In this document: positions 42,947 through 52,187 of the stretch, piece after piece
How the letters are laid out: each line of letters starts with the position of its first letter
How positions within the stretch are numbered: position 1 is the first letter of the stretch
Source: DASQFI01 sp035633215
GTDB lineage: Bacteria > Acidobacteriota > Vicinamibacteria > Vicinamibacterales > SCN-69-37
Length of the DNA: 64,000 nucleotides
Assembly (NCBI GenBank): GCA_035633215.1
Contig: DASQFI010000010.1
Location: forward strand, 186,001 to 250,000
Reading direction: 5' to 3'
The notes under the pieces: generated by a model
Database searches by the model: none
The model's input: the letters and a program-made list of their open reading frames with translations, nothing else
Told to the model about the DNA's origin: nothing
Made by a program: the position numbers and the translations under genes

Positions 42947-43216
42947 ATGGCCCTGAATCTCAAGAACGCCGACGTCGAGCGGCTGGCCACAGACGTGGCT
43001 CGTCTCGCCGGCGAGACCAAGACGGAGGCGATCCGCCGCGCGCTCGAGGAACGGAAGCGACGGCTGACCGGTCACTCCACGGCGGAAAGGCGGCAGCGAG
43101 TTCTCAAGCTGCTCGAGCGACGCATCTGGCCGACCCTGCCTGCGCGCGAGCGCGGCCGCCGGCTCACGCGCGCCGAAGAGGACGAGATCCTCGGATTGGG
43201 CCCGAAGGGCGTGTGA
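42947..43216 (+). CDS. VapB-type (Rv0623-like) antitoxin
   Basis: An 89-residue protein: MALNLKNADVERLATDVARLAGETKTEAIRRALEERKRRL is the ribbon-helix-like DNA-binding half of the Rv0623/PSK antitoxin family. The Arg-rich C-terminal half would wrap the toxin. It overlaps the PIN toxin gene (GTGTGA). Confidence 0.88.
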   Translation: MALNLKNADVERLATDVARLAGETKTEAIRRALEERKRRLTGHSTAERRQRVLKLLERRIWPTLPARERGRRLTRAEEDEILGLGPKGV

Positions 43217-43602
43217 CGCTGGATTCGTCCGCGCTCATCGCGATCCTGTTTGGCGAGCCCGGCTATCTCGATCTGGTCGATCGGGTGCTGAAGTCGGACG
43301 TCGTCCGCATCGGTACCCCCACACTCACGGAAGCAGCCATCGTTCTGACGGCTCGACGGCGAGGGCGCAGCGGCGGCGAACTGGCGATGCTGCTCGAGGA
43401 GCTCGACGTCACCGTCGTGCCCTTCACGGTAGCCCATCACGAGGTGGCGTCGCGGGCCTATGAACGGTACGGCCGTGGCCGCCACAAGGCCAATCTGAAT
43501 TTCGGCGATTGCCTCAGCTACGCAGTCGCGTCGCTGGCTGGCGATTCGCTGCTCTTCGTTGGCGACGACTTCCGCCGGACGGACATCGAAGCCGCGGGCT
43601 AG
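43213..43602 (+). CDS. VapC-type PIN-domain toxin
   Basis: A 129-residue PIN nuclease with all acidic catalytic positions: LDSSALIAILFGEPG (Asp), TLTEAAIVLTARR (Glu), NFGDCLSYAVA (Asp) and LFVGDDFRRTD (Asp). VapC toxins cleave tRNA or rRNA; the target here is unknown. GTG start inside the antitoxin stop region. Confidence 0.9.
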   Translation: MTLDSSALIAILFGEPGYLDLVDRVLKSDVVRIGTPTLTEAAIVLTARRRGRSGGELAMLLEELDVTVVPFTVAHHEVASRAYERYGRGRHKANLNFGDCLSYAVASLAGDSLLFVGDDFRRTDIEAAG

Positions 43603-43742
43603 CCGCCGTGCACACCAGCTCTTGCCACCTCGCGGGAGCCCCGACCCGGGACCGATGACGCGTTGACCTTCGACACATTCCGCGTTAGGAATAAGCGAAG
43701 TCCAAGGCTGGCTGATCCTCAAGATCAGGGAAGCGAATCGCT

Positions 43743-43973
43743 GTGACTTGGTTGAGACGACGTCACTGGGCCGACGTCCTGGCTCAGGATCTCCGCTATG
43801 CCTTTCGGGCTCTGGGCAGAAACCCTGAGTTCACTGCCGTGGCCGTCCTGTGCCTGGCGCTGGGCATCGGGGCCAACACGGCGGTGTGGACCCGGAGAAA
43901 GTACTTGCCGGGCATGACGCCGGTGATGACGAATGCGACAACGAAGGGCTGCGCGTGCTCACTCGACTGCTGA
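43743..43973 (+). pseudogene. N-terminal remnant of an ADOP permease
   Basis: A GTG-started 76-codon frame encodes QDLRYAFRALGRNPEFTAVAVLCLALGIGANTAV, the first transmembrane helix and signature of ADOP permeases. It then changes to unrelated residues (WTRRKYLPGMTPVM) at ~43890 and stops. The remainder of an ~800-residue permease is gone. The next 190 bases up to the large gene at 44165 hold no further coding signal. Confidence 0.65.
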
Positions 43974-44164
43974 CTGTTCGGTCGGTGGCCCAATGACGCC
44001 CGGCCATGCGTCGCACGCTTTTTGCTCTCGCCCGCGGCGCTTCGTGAGGTATATTGGCGGCCCTTCCCCAGCGACAGACATTGACGTCCGGCGGCCGGGT
44101 TCGGCTGTCGTGATCGGCGTGCGCCTGTCACTCCCCCGCAGTGCTCGCACGTGGAGGCCCCACC

Positions 44165-47100
44165 TTGAGCGACAACCCTATCAACCCACCAGGTGACGAT
44201 CCTCCGTCCGACGGCGCGATGGCACGCGAACTGGCCGATGCGCATCTGCTGACGATCAAACCCGAGCTGGATCTCGGCAAGCTCTGGGGCAAGCTGCCGG
44301 GCACGGCCCCGGACGAGGCTCGCATTCCGGTCCGGCGTCCCGACGATCTTCTCGTCTTCGATCTGATCCTCGACAACCTGCGGCTCGCGCCTGACGCGCC
44401 GCCGCGCCTCGTGCGTGTGAACCCGAATGCGGCGGCGGCGCTCGTGATCGAGTTTCCGCCGCAGGCGTTCGGCGAGCAGGCGTTTCTCGAAGTCGCGCCG
44501 GAAGTGCAGGACACCGACGGCGAGTCGGTACCGCCGCTGCCGTCGGCCAAAGTCCGCATGGCTGGACCGAGCCGCGTTGTCCTGCTGATGCCGGCAGCGG
44601 TCGAGAACCTGCCGTACACGCTGGCGGCGGTGCTCGAGGCGCTTCGCACGTGGTCGATGCGGCTCGCGATTACGGCGACGCCCGAGCCCGACCGTGGCCT
44701 CGCGCTCGAGCTCGATCGACCGTGGTTGAAGCTGGCCACGGCCTCGGCGGACTGGGCCGGTGCACGCGCCCTGTTCAACATGGCGCTCGCGCGCACCGGG
44801 GCCACGGGCGCCGACGCCGCGATCGCGGAGGCGGCCAAACGGCTTGCGGATCGAGCGGCGCAGGGATTGGCGAGGGGCGGCGGAGAGGGTCTCGCTGAAT
44901 CACTCCGTCACCTGATGCATGAGGAGCTCGAGCGGATCACCACTCGATTCCCCGCGCTGCGCGCCGAAGCGGGCCGCGAGATCGCGGTTGCGTCGATGGC
45001 GCTCGCGGCCACCGAGTCGTTGGCCGACACGTCGATCGACCTCGGCTTCACCCTGGGCGCGGTCGAGCAGGTGCCCTTCCTGCCGATCGTCCTCTCACCG
45101 CATGAGCCGCCGCGCACCGTCACGACGCTGGAGTTGCCGTATCGGTTGATTCTGTCGCCACTCGCACCCGCGCGATGGCTGCACAGCGATCTCCCGGTCG
45201 AGCACGCCGACCGCACGGAGCTGTGGCACACCCGCATGCGAACGGCCGCGACCGACCAGGGGCCCGACGGCAACGGCAAGGTCCGCGCGATCTGGTCGCC
45301 CGACTATCCGATCACCGATCTCAGCTCCGTCGTCGATCCGCCGAAGCCCTTTCGAATGAGCCTGCACGCGGCCGACCGTCAGTGGCTGGTCAAGCTCATG
45401 ACCGGCTTCAACGAGCAGACGCTGGCCGGACGGCCGTACCGTCCGCGCGCGAGCCAGGAGAAGCGACTTCATCTCTCCGCGCTGGGCGGACTGCTGGACG
45501 TGGAAGGGCACTGGGCGACGCGACCCGCCAATGTGGATCTGGCCGAGTGGCGGCATCTGGCCGCGCTTGGACGCGATCAGTACGTGCGTGTCGTCTACAT
45601 CGGGTGCCTGGCGTGGCCACGACACGCCGCCGCCCTGGTGAAGGTCACGGAGCGGAAGATCGAGCCGCTGGGCAACGCGCCGAACCAGAATCGTGTTGCC
45701 GCGCTCAGGCAGCGGTATTTCATCGTCGTGCTCGAGCGCGTGAGGCAGTACACGGGCGAGTACCATGAGTTCCACGGCCACAACTTTCCGTTCAAGGAAG
45801 TCGAGATTCTGACGCGGGTCACGCCGAGCCTGATCGATCCCGGCGTCGGCCCGAGCGCGCTCCAGCCCGAAGGGACCATCTACGGCGGCAGCATCCTTCG
45901 GCAGATGGTGTTCTGGCCGATGATCTCGTCGAACCAGAACGTCATGTTCGACATCGCGGCCACGGACATCTGCGGCCGCAGGACGACGTTCTCGATGCCG
46001 CTGCTCTTCATCAGCGAGACGGCGAACAACGCCAAACCGACCGAGATCAAAAGCGCTTACAACGGCACGATCGGCCAGAGACGACGCGCGTCGATGGGCA
46101 GCTCGACCATCTGCTACGCGCCGTTCAATCCTGCCGACAAGGGCGATCCACGGCTGCCGACCGAGAGCGTCCTGTTCAAGGCGGGGAATCTGACCAAACA
46201 TTTCCCGCTCGAGCCAAACTTCTACCCGGAGATCGAATCAGCATCCGTCGGCATCCGCGCGGTTCAGCGTCTGCTCGCCCAGCCGCAGGCGGTCGTCGAC
46301 GTGACATATCCGAACGTCTACAAGCAACACGGCTTCGGCGAAAGCGACCCGACGAAGAACACCGGCCAGATCTTTCTTCAGCTCACCACGGTCCATGACC
46401 TGAAGTTCGGCGACGGTCCGAACGAGGCGAAGAGCGACGCCCTCGGCGCGCTCGCGTCGCCGCAAATGGCCATCCAGGGCCTCTCACGCGTCATGGGCCC
46501 GGTCGCCGCCAAGCCACCCGGTAACCCGAGCGACATCGGCCAGATCGAAGCGGCGCTCGGCAAGGTCATCAACAGCCAGTTCGATCCGACCGACTTCTTC
46601 AAGGGCGCGAAGATTCTCGGAGGGGTCGATCTTTCGGCGCTCCTCACGGTCGTGAGCGCGCTCACGGGCAGCAACGTGCCGAAGATGCTCTCGCGCGAGC
46701 TGGCCGATCGCGTCGAGGCGACGTTCGAGTGGGAGACGGAAATCCACAACTCCGATCCGCTCAACCTGTTCATCCCGCGCGCCGACGTTTCCAAGCCGCC
46801 CTCGACGCTCTCGATGCACGGCCTGATGACGACGCCGCTGGCCAATCCGGCCGACACGCACTACGAAGCCACGGCGGACCTCACGAACTTCAAAGTCAAC
46901 CTGTTCGGCTTCGTCATTCTGTGGTTCGAGGAACTGTCGTTCAACGCCAGGAAAGGGCAGAAGCCGGACGTCGTCGTCCGGCTGCGCGATGGGGAGGACG
47001 CCGTCCAGTTCGGCGGGCCGCTCGAGTTCGTGAACGAGCTGCGAAGCCTGATTCCGTCGAACGGGTTTTCGGATCCGCCGAACCTGACGGTCACGCCGAG

Positions 47101-47746
47101 CGGTATCAGCGCGAGCTTTTCGATCAATCTGCCGACGGTGAGCGTCGGCGTGTTCTCGCTCTCGAACGCGTCGCTCGGCGCCGGCTTCATGCTGCCGTTC
47201 GATTCCCGCCCGGCCCAGGTGAAGTTCAACTTCTGCGAGCGGCAGCATCCGTTCAGCCTCACGGTGTCGTTCCTCGGCGGCGGCGGCTTCTTCGCGATCG
47301 GCATCTCGACCGCCGGCGTGAACGAGATCGAGGCGGCGCTCGAATTCGGCGCCGGCGTGGCGATCGATCTCGGCGTGGCGTCGGGCAGCGTCGAGATCAA
47401 AGCCGGTGTGTATTTCCACTGGCTCGAGCCGATTCCAGGGCAGGGGTCGGTCGAGCTGGCCGGTTACGTCCGGCTGCACGGCGAACTGTCCGTGCTGGGC
47501 ATTATCTCCGCGTCGCTCACGTTCAATCTGCAGATCGCCTACCTCAAGGCCAACGGTGAATCTGTCGTCTGGGGCGAGGCGACCCTGGTCGTCGAGATCG
47601 AGGTGCTGTTCTTCAGCGCGTCGGTCTCCGTCAAGTGCCGGCGCGAGTTCGCCGGCTCGAAATCGGACCCGAAGTTCATCGATCTCATCCCGGACCAGGA
47701 CACCTGGCGCGCCTACTGCGAGGCGTTTCACGAGGAGGCGGCCTGA
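44165..47746 (+). CDS. Very large protein of unknown function, first of an overlapping pair
   Basis: A 1193-residue protein without signal peptide or clear transmembrane helices. The TTG start at 44165 is chosen for its GGAGG ribosome site 6 bases upstream. Residues ~140-330 are helical and Ala/Arg-rich; ~330-640 contain long aromatic beta-type strands (RQYTGEYHEFHGHNFPFKEVEIL, GGSILRQMVFWPMISSNQNVMFDIAATDICG). The last ~250 residues are Gly-rich beta structure (VSFLGGGGFFAIGIS, LEFGAGVAIDLGVASGSVEIKAGVYFHW, GEATLVVEIEVLFFSASVSV), like a large beta-barrel or beta-helix. I recall similar hypothetical proteins in actinomycetes and myxobacteria, but no function. The stop overlaps the next gene's start (TGATG). 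Confidence 0.6.
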   Translation: MSDNPINPPGDDPPSDGAMARELADAHLLTIKPELDLGKLWGKLPGTAPDEARIPVRRPDDLLVFDLILDNLRLAPDAPPRLVRVNPNAAAALVIEFPPQAFGEQAFLEVAPEVQDTDGESVPPLPSAKVRMAGPSRVVLLMPAAVENLPYTLAAVLEALRTWSMRLAITATPEPDRGLALELDRPWLKLATASADWAGARALFNMALARTGATGADAAIAEAAKRLADRAAQGLARGGGEGLAESLRHLMHEELERITTRFPALRAEAGREIAVASMALAATESLADTSIDLGFTLGAVEQVPFLPIVLSPHEPPRTVTTLELPYRLILSPLAPARWLHSDLPVEHADRTELWHTRMRTAATDQGPDGNGKVRAIWSPDYPITDLSSVVDPPKPFRMSLHAADRQWLVKLMTGFNEQTLAGRPYRPRASQEKRLHLSALGGLLDVEGHWATRPANVDLAEWRHLAALGRDQYVRVVYIGCLAWPRHAAALVKVTERKIEPLGNAPNQNRVAALRQRYFIVVLERVRQYTGEYHEFHGHNFPFKEVEILTRVTPSLIDPGVGPSALQPEGTIYGGSILRQMVFWPMISSNQNVMFDIAATDICGRRTTFSMPLLFISETANNAKPTEIKSAYNGTIGQRRRASMGSSTICYAPFNPADKGDPRLPTESVLFKAGNLTKHFPLEPNFYPEIESASVGIRAVQRLLAQPQAVVDVTYPNVYKQHGFGESDPTKNTGQIFLQLTTVHDLKFGDGPNEAKSDALGALASPQMAIQGLSRVMGPVAAKPPGNPSDIGQIEAALGKVINSQFDPTDFFKGAKILGGVDLSALLTVVSALTGSNVPKMLSRELADRVEATFEWETEIHNSDPLNLFIPRADVSKPPSTLSMHGLMTTPLANPADTHYEATADLTNFKVNLFGFVILWFEELSFNARKGQKPDVVVRLRDGEDAVQFGGPLEFVNELRSLIPSNGFSDPPNLTVTPSGISASFSINLPTVSVGVFSLSNASLGAGFMLPFDSRPAQVKFNFCERQHPFSLTVSFLGGGGFFAIGISTAGVNEIEAALEFGAGVAIDLGVASGSVEIKAGVYFHWLEPIPGQGSVELAGYVRLHGELSVLGIISASLTFNLQIAYLKANGESVVWGEATLVVEIEVLFFSASVSVKCRREFAGSKSDPKFIDLIPDQDTWRAYCEAFHEEAA

Positions 47747-50700
47747 TGGCGAAGCAGTCCCTCATCTGGACGGCGATGCCGAACGGCTACTCGGCCGACG
47801 GCGCGTCTCTTCGCGTGTCGGTGCTGCTGTCCCCGCGGCTCGATGCGGAAAACGATCCGCAGGAATTGTCGAGCTTCTTTCCGGACTGGGCCGACTGGCC
47901 GGCGACGCTCGCCGGGGCAACGATGACCGTACGCTGCGGGAGCGCATCGGTGGCGGTGCCGATCGCACAGACGTCAGGTCCCAATCGACTCGACACGTCA
48001 CTCGGCGGGCCGGACACGTCAACCTGGAAAGCGTTGTTCAACGGCGGCCTGTTCGTCGAAGGCTTCGTGTTCCGCGACATGAGCAACCACCCGGTCCTGT
48101 CCTACGACACGACCGGCGCAGTCAATCTCGTCAAGCATCTCTACGGCAACCTTGCGGGTTCGGCGACGGACGCGATGCCCAAGGTCTCCGATCTGGTCGA
48201 CAGCAACGACTGGGGCGACGTCGTGAGCGCGGTGTCGGCGCTGGATCGAATGTTCGTGGACGAGAAGACCGGACTCCGGCGCCCGGCGGCGCAGTTCGAG
48301 GCGTTTCTGTCGAAGGATCAGTCGGCCGACAACACAACGGTCGAGCTCCTGGGACGCATGCAGCTGTTTCACACGCCTCCTTCGACGCCGAAAGTCGCGA
48401 CGCACGTCCGCCAGGACGATCCTCGGATCAAAGCGCGTTGGCTCGAGTACCAGCAGACGCCGCTGCCGGCCAAGTCCGAACTGGCCAAGACGCTCGACTT
48501 TCACCAGATCGTCGCGGCAATGAACAGTTATCCGACGATCCTCCGTCGACTTGGACTCGTCGTCGATCTCCTGATCGATCGCGCGGCGTTCCCGCAGGCC
48601 GCCAATCAGTTGCTGTCGGCTTCGGTGAAGTTCGGCGGACCCGGCCTGAAAGTGCTCACGACGGCCGACGCCTCGCCGCGGACCCGAGTGACGCTGACCA
48701 ACACGGTGTTCGGGGCCGTGCCGAATCCGTCGCCGGGACTCGACGACCTCCGGCTGAAGAACCGGCTCCTCGATCTCGATCCCAAGCAGTTCGAGTTGCT
48801 CAACGTTGACGCCGACAGCGCCGGTCTCAAGCTCATGAACTTCGCACGATCGCTCGGACGGATGCACCCCGACGATCAGCGCATCGACACGGTGACCCGA
48901 TTCGAAAAGGAGGTCGGCGCCCCGTCGCTGCGCAATGCGGGACTGATGCTCGTGCAGCGCAAGCGCGCGTCCAACCTGAAACACCGGTTCCTCGCCAGCA
49001 AGGCGAAGGACGATGCGGCGCAGGCGGTGTTTGCGAACGTGCCGGGTGCGGCCGGGCCGATACTCTGGGCTGAGGATCTCGTCCGCGGCTTCCGGATCGA
49101 CATCTGGGATCGGACGACGGGACGATGGCGGTCGCTCTGCGCTCGCGAGGCCACCTATGACCTCGGCGAGGGCCAGGTCGTCGTCAACGTTCCCGAAGAG
49201 GAGACGACGCTCCGGCTCGCGACGACGAAGTCGTCAGATCCGGCGAGCAATCAGCATGTCGTCTATCTGCACGAGTCGCTGGTGTCATGGACGGGGTGGA
49301 GCCTCGGCGCTCCGCTGCCGGGCCGCGCCGTACTGCCTGACGACACGTTCGACGCGACCTCTGGTCAGACGGACGCGGAGATTCCGCCCGGTCTGCACTT
49401 CAAGTCGTCGTTCGACGCCGTGAAGGGATCGCTGCCGCGCCTTCGGTTCGGGCGTGAGTACTGGATTCGCGCCAGGGCGGTCGATCTGGCGGGGAATTCG
49501 CTTCCACAGAACGAGCAGGACTTCGGGCCTGAAGCGCCGGGGCAGCACGCCCGGCCGTATCTGCGGTTCGAGCCCGTCGCCGCGCCGGCGACCGCGCTCG
49601 TGCGGCCTGCGAACGGGACGACCGAGCGACCCGCCGAGGGCGAGTCGATGGAGCGGCTGGCGATTCGGACGTTCAACGACGTGTTGGACGATCCGGCGGC
49701 GACCACGCAAGTGGCGCGGCGGTATCTCGTGCCCATTCAGGCAAGCGTGCGGGACGCCGAGCACCACGGCAAGCTCGATGCGGCCGGCAAGGTCGACGCG
49801 TCGCTCTTCAACCTCCTCGCGAATCAGAAAGATCGTGATGCGTCCGATCCAGCCGCGGCATTGCAGCAGGAGCTGCTGCCGATGCAGGGGCCGCTCGATC
49901 CGGCGCCGGTGGACACTGTCTTCGCGGTGTACCGGGACGGTCAGGCCCTGACGTACCTGCCGGACCCGCTCGCGGAGGAGGCGGCCATTCGGGTTTTCGA
50001 TCATCCGAACATCGCGGCGGCGACCAGCATCACGATTCCGCTCTATCCGACCGGCAAGTGGCCGGACGCGCAGCCGTTCAAGGTTCGGGTGTTCGAGCAT
50101 CCGACCGCGACGCCTGAATACAAGGAGAGCGAGCGCACGCTGCACGTCCCGCTGCCCAAGGCCGTGCGCGCCCGCGTACGCGTCTCCATGAAGCTGTCCA
50201 AGGCGGCGCGCGGGAGGATGGGTCTCTGGCATTGGATGACCGTCGCGCAGCAGCAGAACCTCGACGCCCTCGTCCTCGACGGCCAGCATTGGATGTTCTC
50301 GCCGTGGCGAGTTCTCGACGTGGTCCATGCGGTGCAGCGGCCGCTCATCGCGCCGAAGATGTCGAAGTTCCAGCTCCAGCGCGGGTTTGCGGACACGTCG
50401 GTCCGGCCGAACTTTCTCACCACGTGCAGTCTGAAAAGCACCGATCATCTCGACCTGCACGCCGAGTGGCATGAGCCGCTCGACGAGCCGTCGGAGTCGG
50501 CGAGCGCGACGGCGCTCATCGACCGGTCGCGCGGCGACGTGGCATTTGCCGTGAAGATCACCGATCCCAAGCGTTATGCCTTGAAGATGCAGGGCGAGCC
50601 GCGCGGAGGATTCGCCGAGCACACGATCGCCGGCGACGATCTGATTGGCGTCGGCATCGTCTCGCACGAGCTGGTGATGCCGAAGCACCATGAGTTCCAC

Positions 50701-52095
50701 GACACGCGCTATCGGCGCATCGAGTACTGGCTCGAGGGCACGACCGCGTTCCGGGAGTACATGCGGCCGGACCTGCTGACCGACGCCAACGGCGATCCGA
50801 CGGAAGAGAAGATCAAGGTCGACGGCCCGAAGCTCGTCGCCTGGGTGCCGAGCTCGGCGCCGCCACCGGCGCCCGAGGTCCTGTACGTCGTCCCGACGTT
50901 TGGCTGGGTGCGGACCGTCGATGGGCAGGGCCGCATGTCGAGCTGGCGGCGCGGCGGTGGGCTCCGCGTGTATCTCAACCGTCCCTGGCACTCGACCGGC
51001 TACGGTGAAATGCTCGCCGTCGTGCTGCCACCGGCGTCGTTCGCGGGCGATCCGAACAAACAGCCGCAGGGGAATCCTTACAAAGCGTTCGTGACGCAGT
51101 GGGGCAACGATCCGCTCTGGCTCTCGCCGTTCGTGCCGGGTCTGGCGCCGCAGCGAGGGAACTTTCCGCTGGCGCGGACAGCGGCCGATCCGGCGGGCGG
51201 ATGGATTCCTGCCGGCGCGCCTGGCACCGAGGCCGACCAGGCGCCCGGTCCGTTCAAGGTCACGGGTCTGGTCCCGCCGGGCGTCCCGACCAGCGGCGCG
51301 AATGCCGGTCCGGTCGAAATCGCCCCACACGACGTCGCGTCCGACGCGGTCCGCCGGCTCTGGTATTGCGACATCGAGATCAACCAGGGTGCGTCGTACT
51401 GGCCGTTCATCCGGCTCGCGCTCGCGCGATACCAGCCGACGTCAGTGACCGGCGCGCACCTCTCGCCGGTCGTGCTCGCCGATTTCATGCCGCTCACGGC
51501 CGATCGGTGGCTCAGCGTCAGCCAGACGAACGACCCGCGGCGCCGGCACGTCTCGGTGTCGGGCTTCCGGTTCAGCGACTCGAGCGGTCACCAGGAAGCG
51601 GAGTCGTCGGTCTCCATGAGCCTGGTGAATCCGCTGACGCATACCCACGAGACGCTCACGCCGGCCGACGTCTCGCCGACCACGGTGGTGGAAATCTGGG
51701 TGGAGCAGTTGAACCTGGCGCACGGCGAGGACTTCGGCTGGGAACGCGTGCCGGGGGCCCCGGGTGGACCGCACGTCATACACGCCGGCGTCGTCTTCCA
51801 GCCGGAGATCGCCGAGCTGGCGCAGGTGCACGACGTCGTGCGCGCGAAGGAATTCGTCGCGGCGCGGCGGTTCGCGGACGTCGCGAGCACCGGACTCGTC
51901 GACGCAGTCCTCGGCTTCACGCGAATGTGGGACGGCGACGTCGTGCTGCCGTCGGCGCCCGGTGCCGGCATCCGCTATCGTCTAGTGATCGCCGAGTACG
52001 AGGAGTACCTGGTCGACGACTCACGCCCGTACGATCCGGTGCCGACCAAGAAGGGCCGCCGGCTGGTGTTCGTCGAGCACGTCGAGATCTCGTGA
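47746..52095 (+). CDS. Very large protein of unknown function, second of an overlapping pair
   Basis: A 1449-residue protein without signal peptide. The ATG overlaps the previous stop and has GAGGAGG upstream. The N-terminus (IWTAMPNGYSADGASLRVSVLLSPRL, SSFFPDWADWPATLAG) is distinctive and is a pattern I recall from large uncharacterised proteins in other phyla. Around residue 570 an Ig/fibronectin-like stretch appears (GREYWIRARAVDLAGNSLPQNEQDFGPE), and later segments are rich in aromatic beta-strands (GAHLSPVVLADFMPLTADRW) with a C-terminal RRLVFVEHVEIS. There is no recognisable catalytic motif. Translational coupling to the 1193-residue protein implies a complex of fixed stoichiometry. Confidence 0.6.
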   Translation: MAKQSLIWTAMPNGYSADGASLRVSVLLSPRLDAENDPQELSSFFPDWADWPATLAGATMTVRCGSASVAVPIAQTSGPNRLDTSLGGPDTSTWKALFNGGLFVEGFVFRDMSNHPVLSYDTTGAVNLVKHLYGNLAGSATDAMPKVSDLVDSNDWGDVVSAVSALDRMFVDEKTGLRRPAAQFEAFLSKDQSADNTTVELLGRMQLFHTPPSTPKVATHVRQDDPRIKARWLEYQQTPLPAKSELAKTLDFHQIVAAMNSYPTILRRLGLVVDLLIDRAAFPQAANQLLSASVKFGGPGLKVLTTADASPRTRVTLTNTVFGAVPNPSPGLDDLRLKNRLLDLDPKQFELLNVDADSAGLKLMNFARSLGRMHPDDQRIDTVTRFEKEVGAPSLRNAGLMLVQRKRASNLKHRFLASKAKDDAAQAVFANVPGAAGPILWAEDLVRGFRIDIWDRTTGRWRSLCAREATYDLGEGQVVVNVPEEETTLRLATTKSSDPASNQHVVYLHESLVSWTGWSLGAPLPGRAVLPDDTFDATSGQTDAEIPPGLHFKSSFDAVKGSLPRLRFGREYWIRARAVDLAGNSLPQNEQDFGPEAPGQHARPYLRFEPVAAPATALVRPANGTTERPAEGESMERLAIRTFNDVLDDPAATTQVARRYLVPIQASVRDAEHHGKLDAAGKVDASLFNLLANQKDRDASDPAAALQQELLPMQGPLDPAPVDTVFAVYRDGQALTYLPDPLAEEAAIRVFDHPNIAAATSITIPLYPTGKWPDAQPFKVRVFEHPTATPEYKESERTLHVPLPKAVRARVRVSMKLSKAARGRMGLWHWMTVAQQQNLDALVLDGQHWMFSPWRVLDVVHAVQRPLIAPKMSKFQLQRGFADTSVRPNFLTTCSLKSTDHLDLHAEWHEPLDEPSESASATALIDRSRGDVAFAVKITDPKRYALKMQGEPRGGFAEHTIAGDDLIGVGIVSHELVMPKHHEFHDTRYRRIEYWLEGTTAFREYMRPDLLTDANGDPTEEKIKVDGPKLVAWVPSSAPPPAPEVLYVVPTFGWVRTVDGQGRMSSWRRGGGLRVYLNRPWHSTGYGEMLAVVLPPASFAGDPNKQPQGNPYKAFVTQWGNDPLWLSPFVPGLAPQRGNFPLARTAADPAGGWIPAGAPGTEADQAPGPFKVTGLVPPGVPTSGANAGPVEIAPHDVASDAVRRLWYCDIEINQGASYWPFIRLALARYQPTSVTGAHLSPVVLADFMPLTADRWLSVSQTNDPRRRHVSVSGFRFSDSSGHQEAESSVSMSLVNPLTHTHETLTPADVSPTTVVEIWVEQLNLAHGEDFGWERVPGAPGGPHVIHAGVVFQPEIAELAQVHDVVRAKEFVAARRFADVASTGLVDAVLGFTRMWDGDVVLPSAPGAGIRYRLVIAEYEEYLVDDSRPYDPVPTKKGRRLVFVEHVEIS

Positions 52096-52187
52096 CCGAT
52101 CAGGTGCCGCTTGCGGTCCGGGCCGGCGCTTCGATAGATTGCCGCTGACCCGATCCGCAACCTCCTTTTATCAGCATCGAGGCCCCT

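Noticed and set aside
42947..43602. Phage or integrative element attachment around the VapBC genes
   Set aside because: No integrase, no tRNA and no flanking direct repeats were found.
43990..44164. Riboswitch or RNA leader before the giant gene pair
   Set aside because: The segment has no recognisable conserved RNA structure; it looks like decayed permease DNA.
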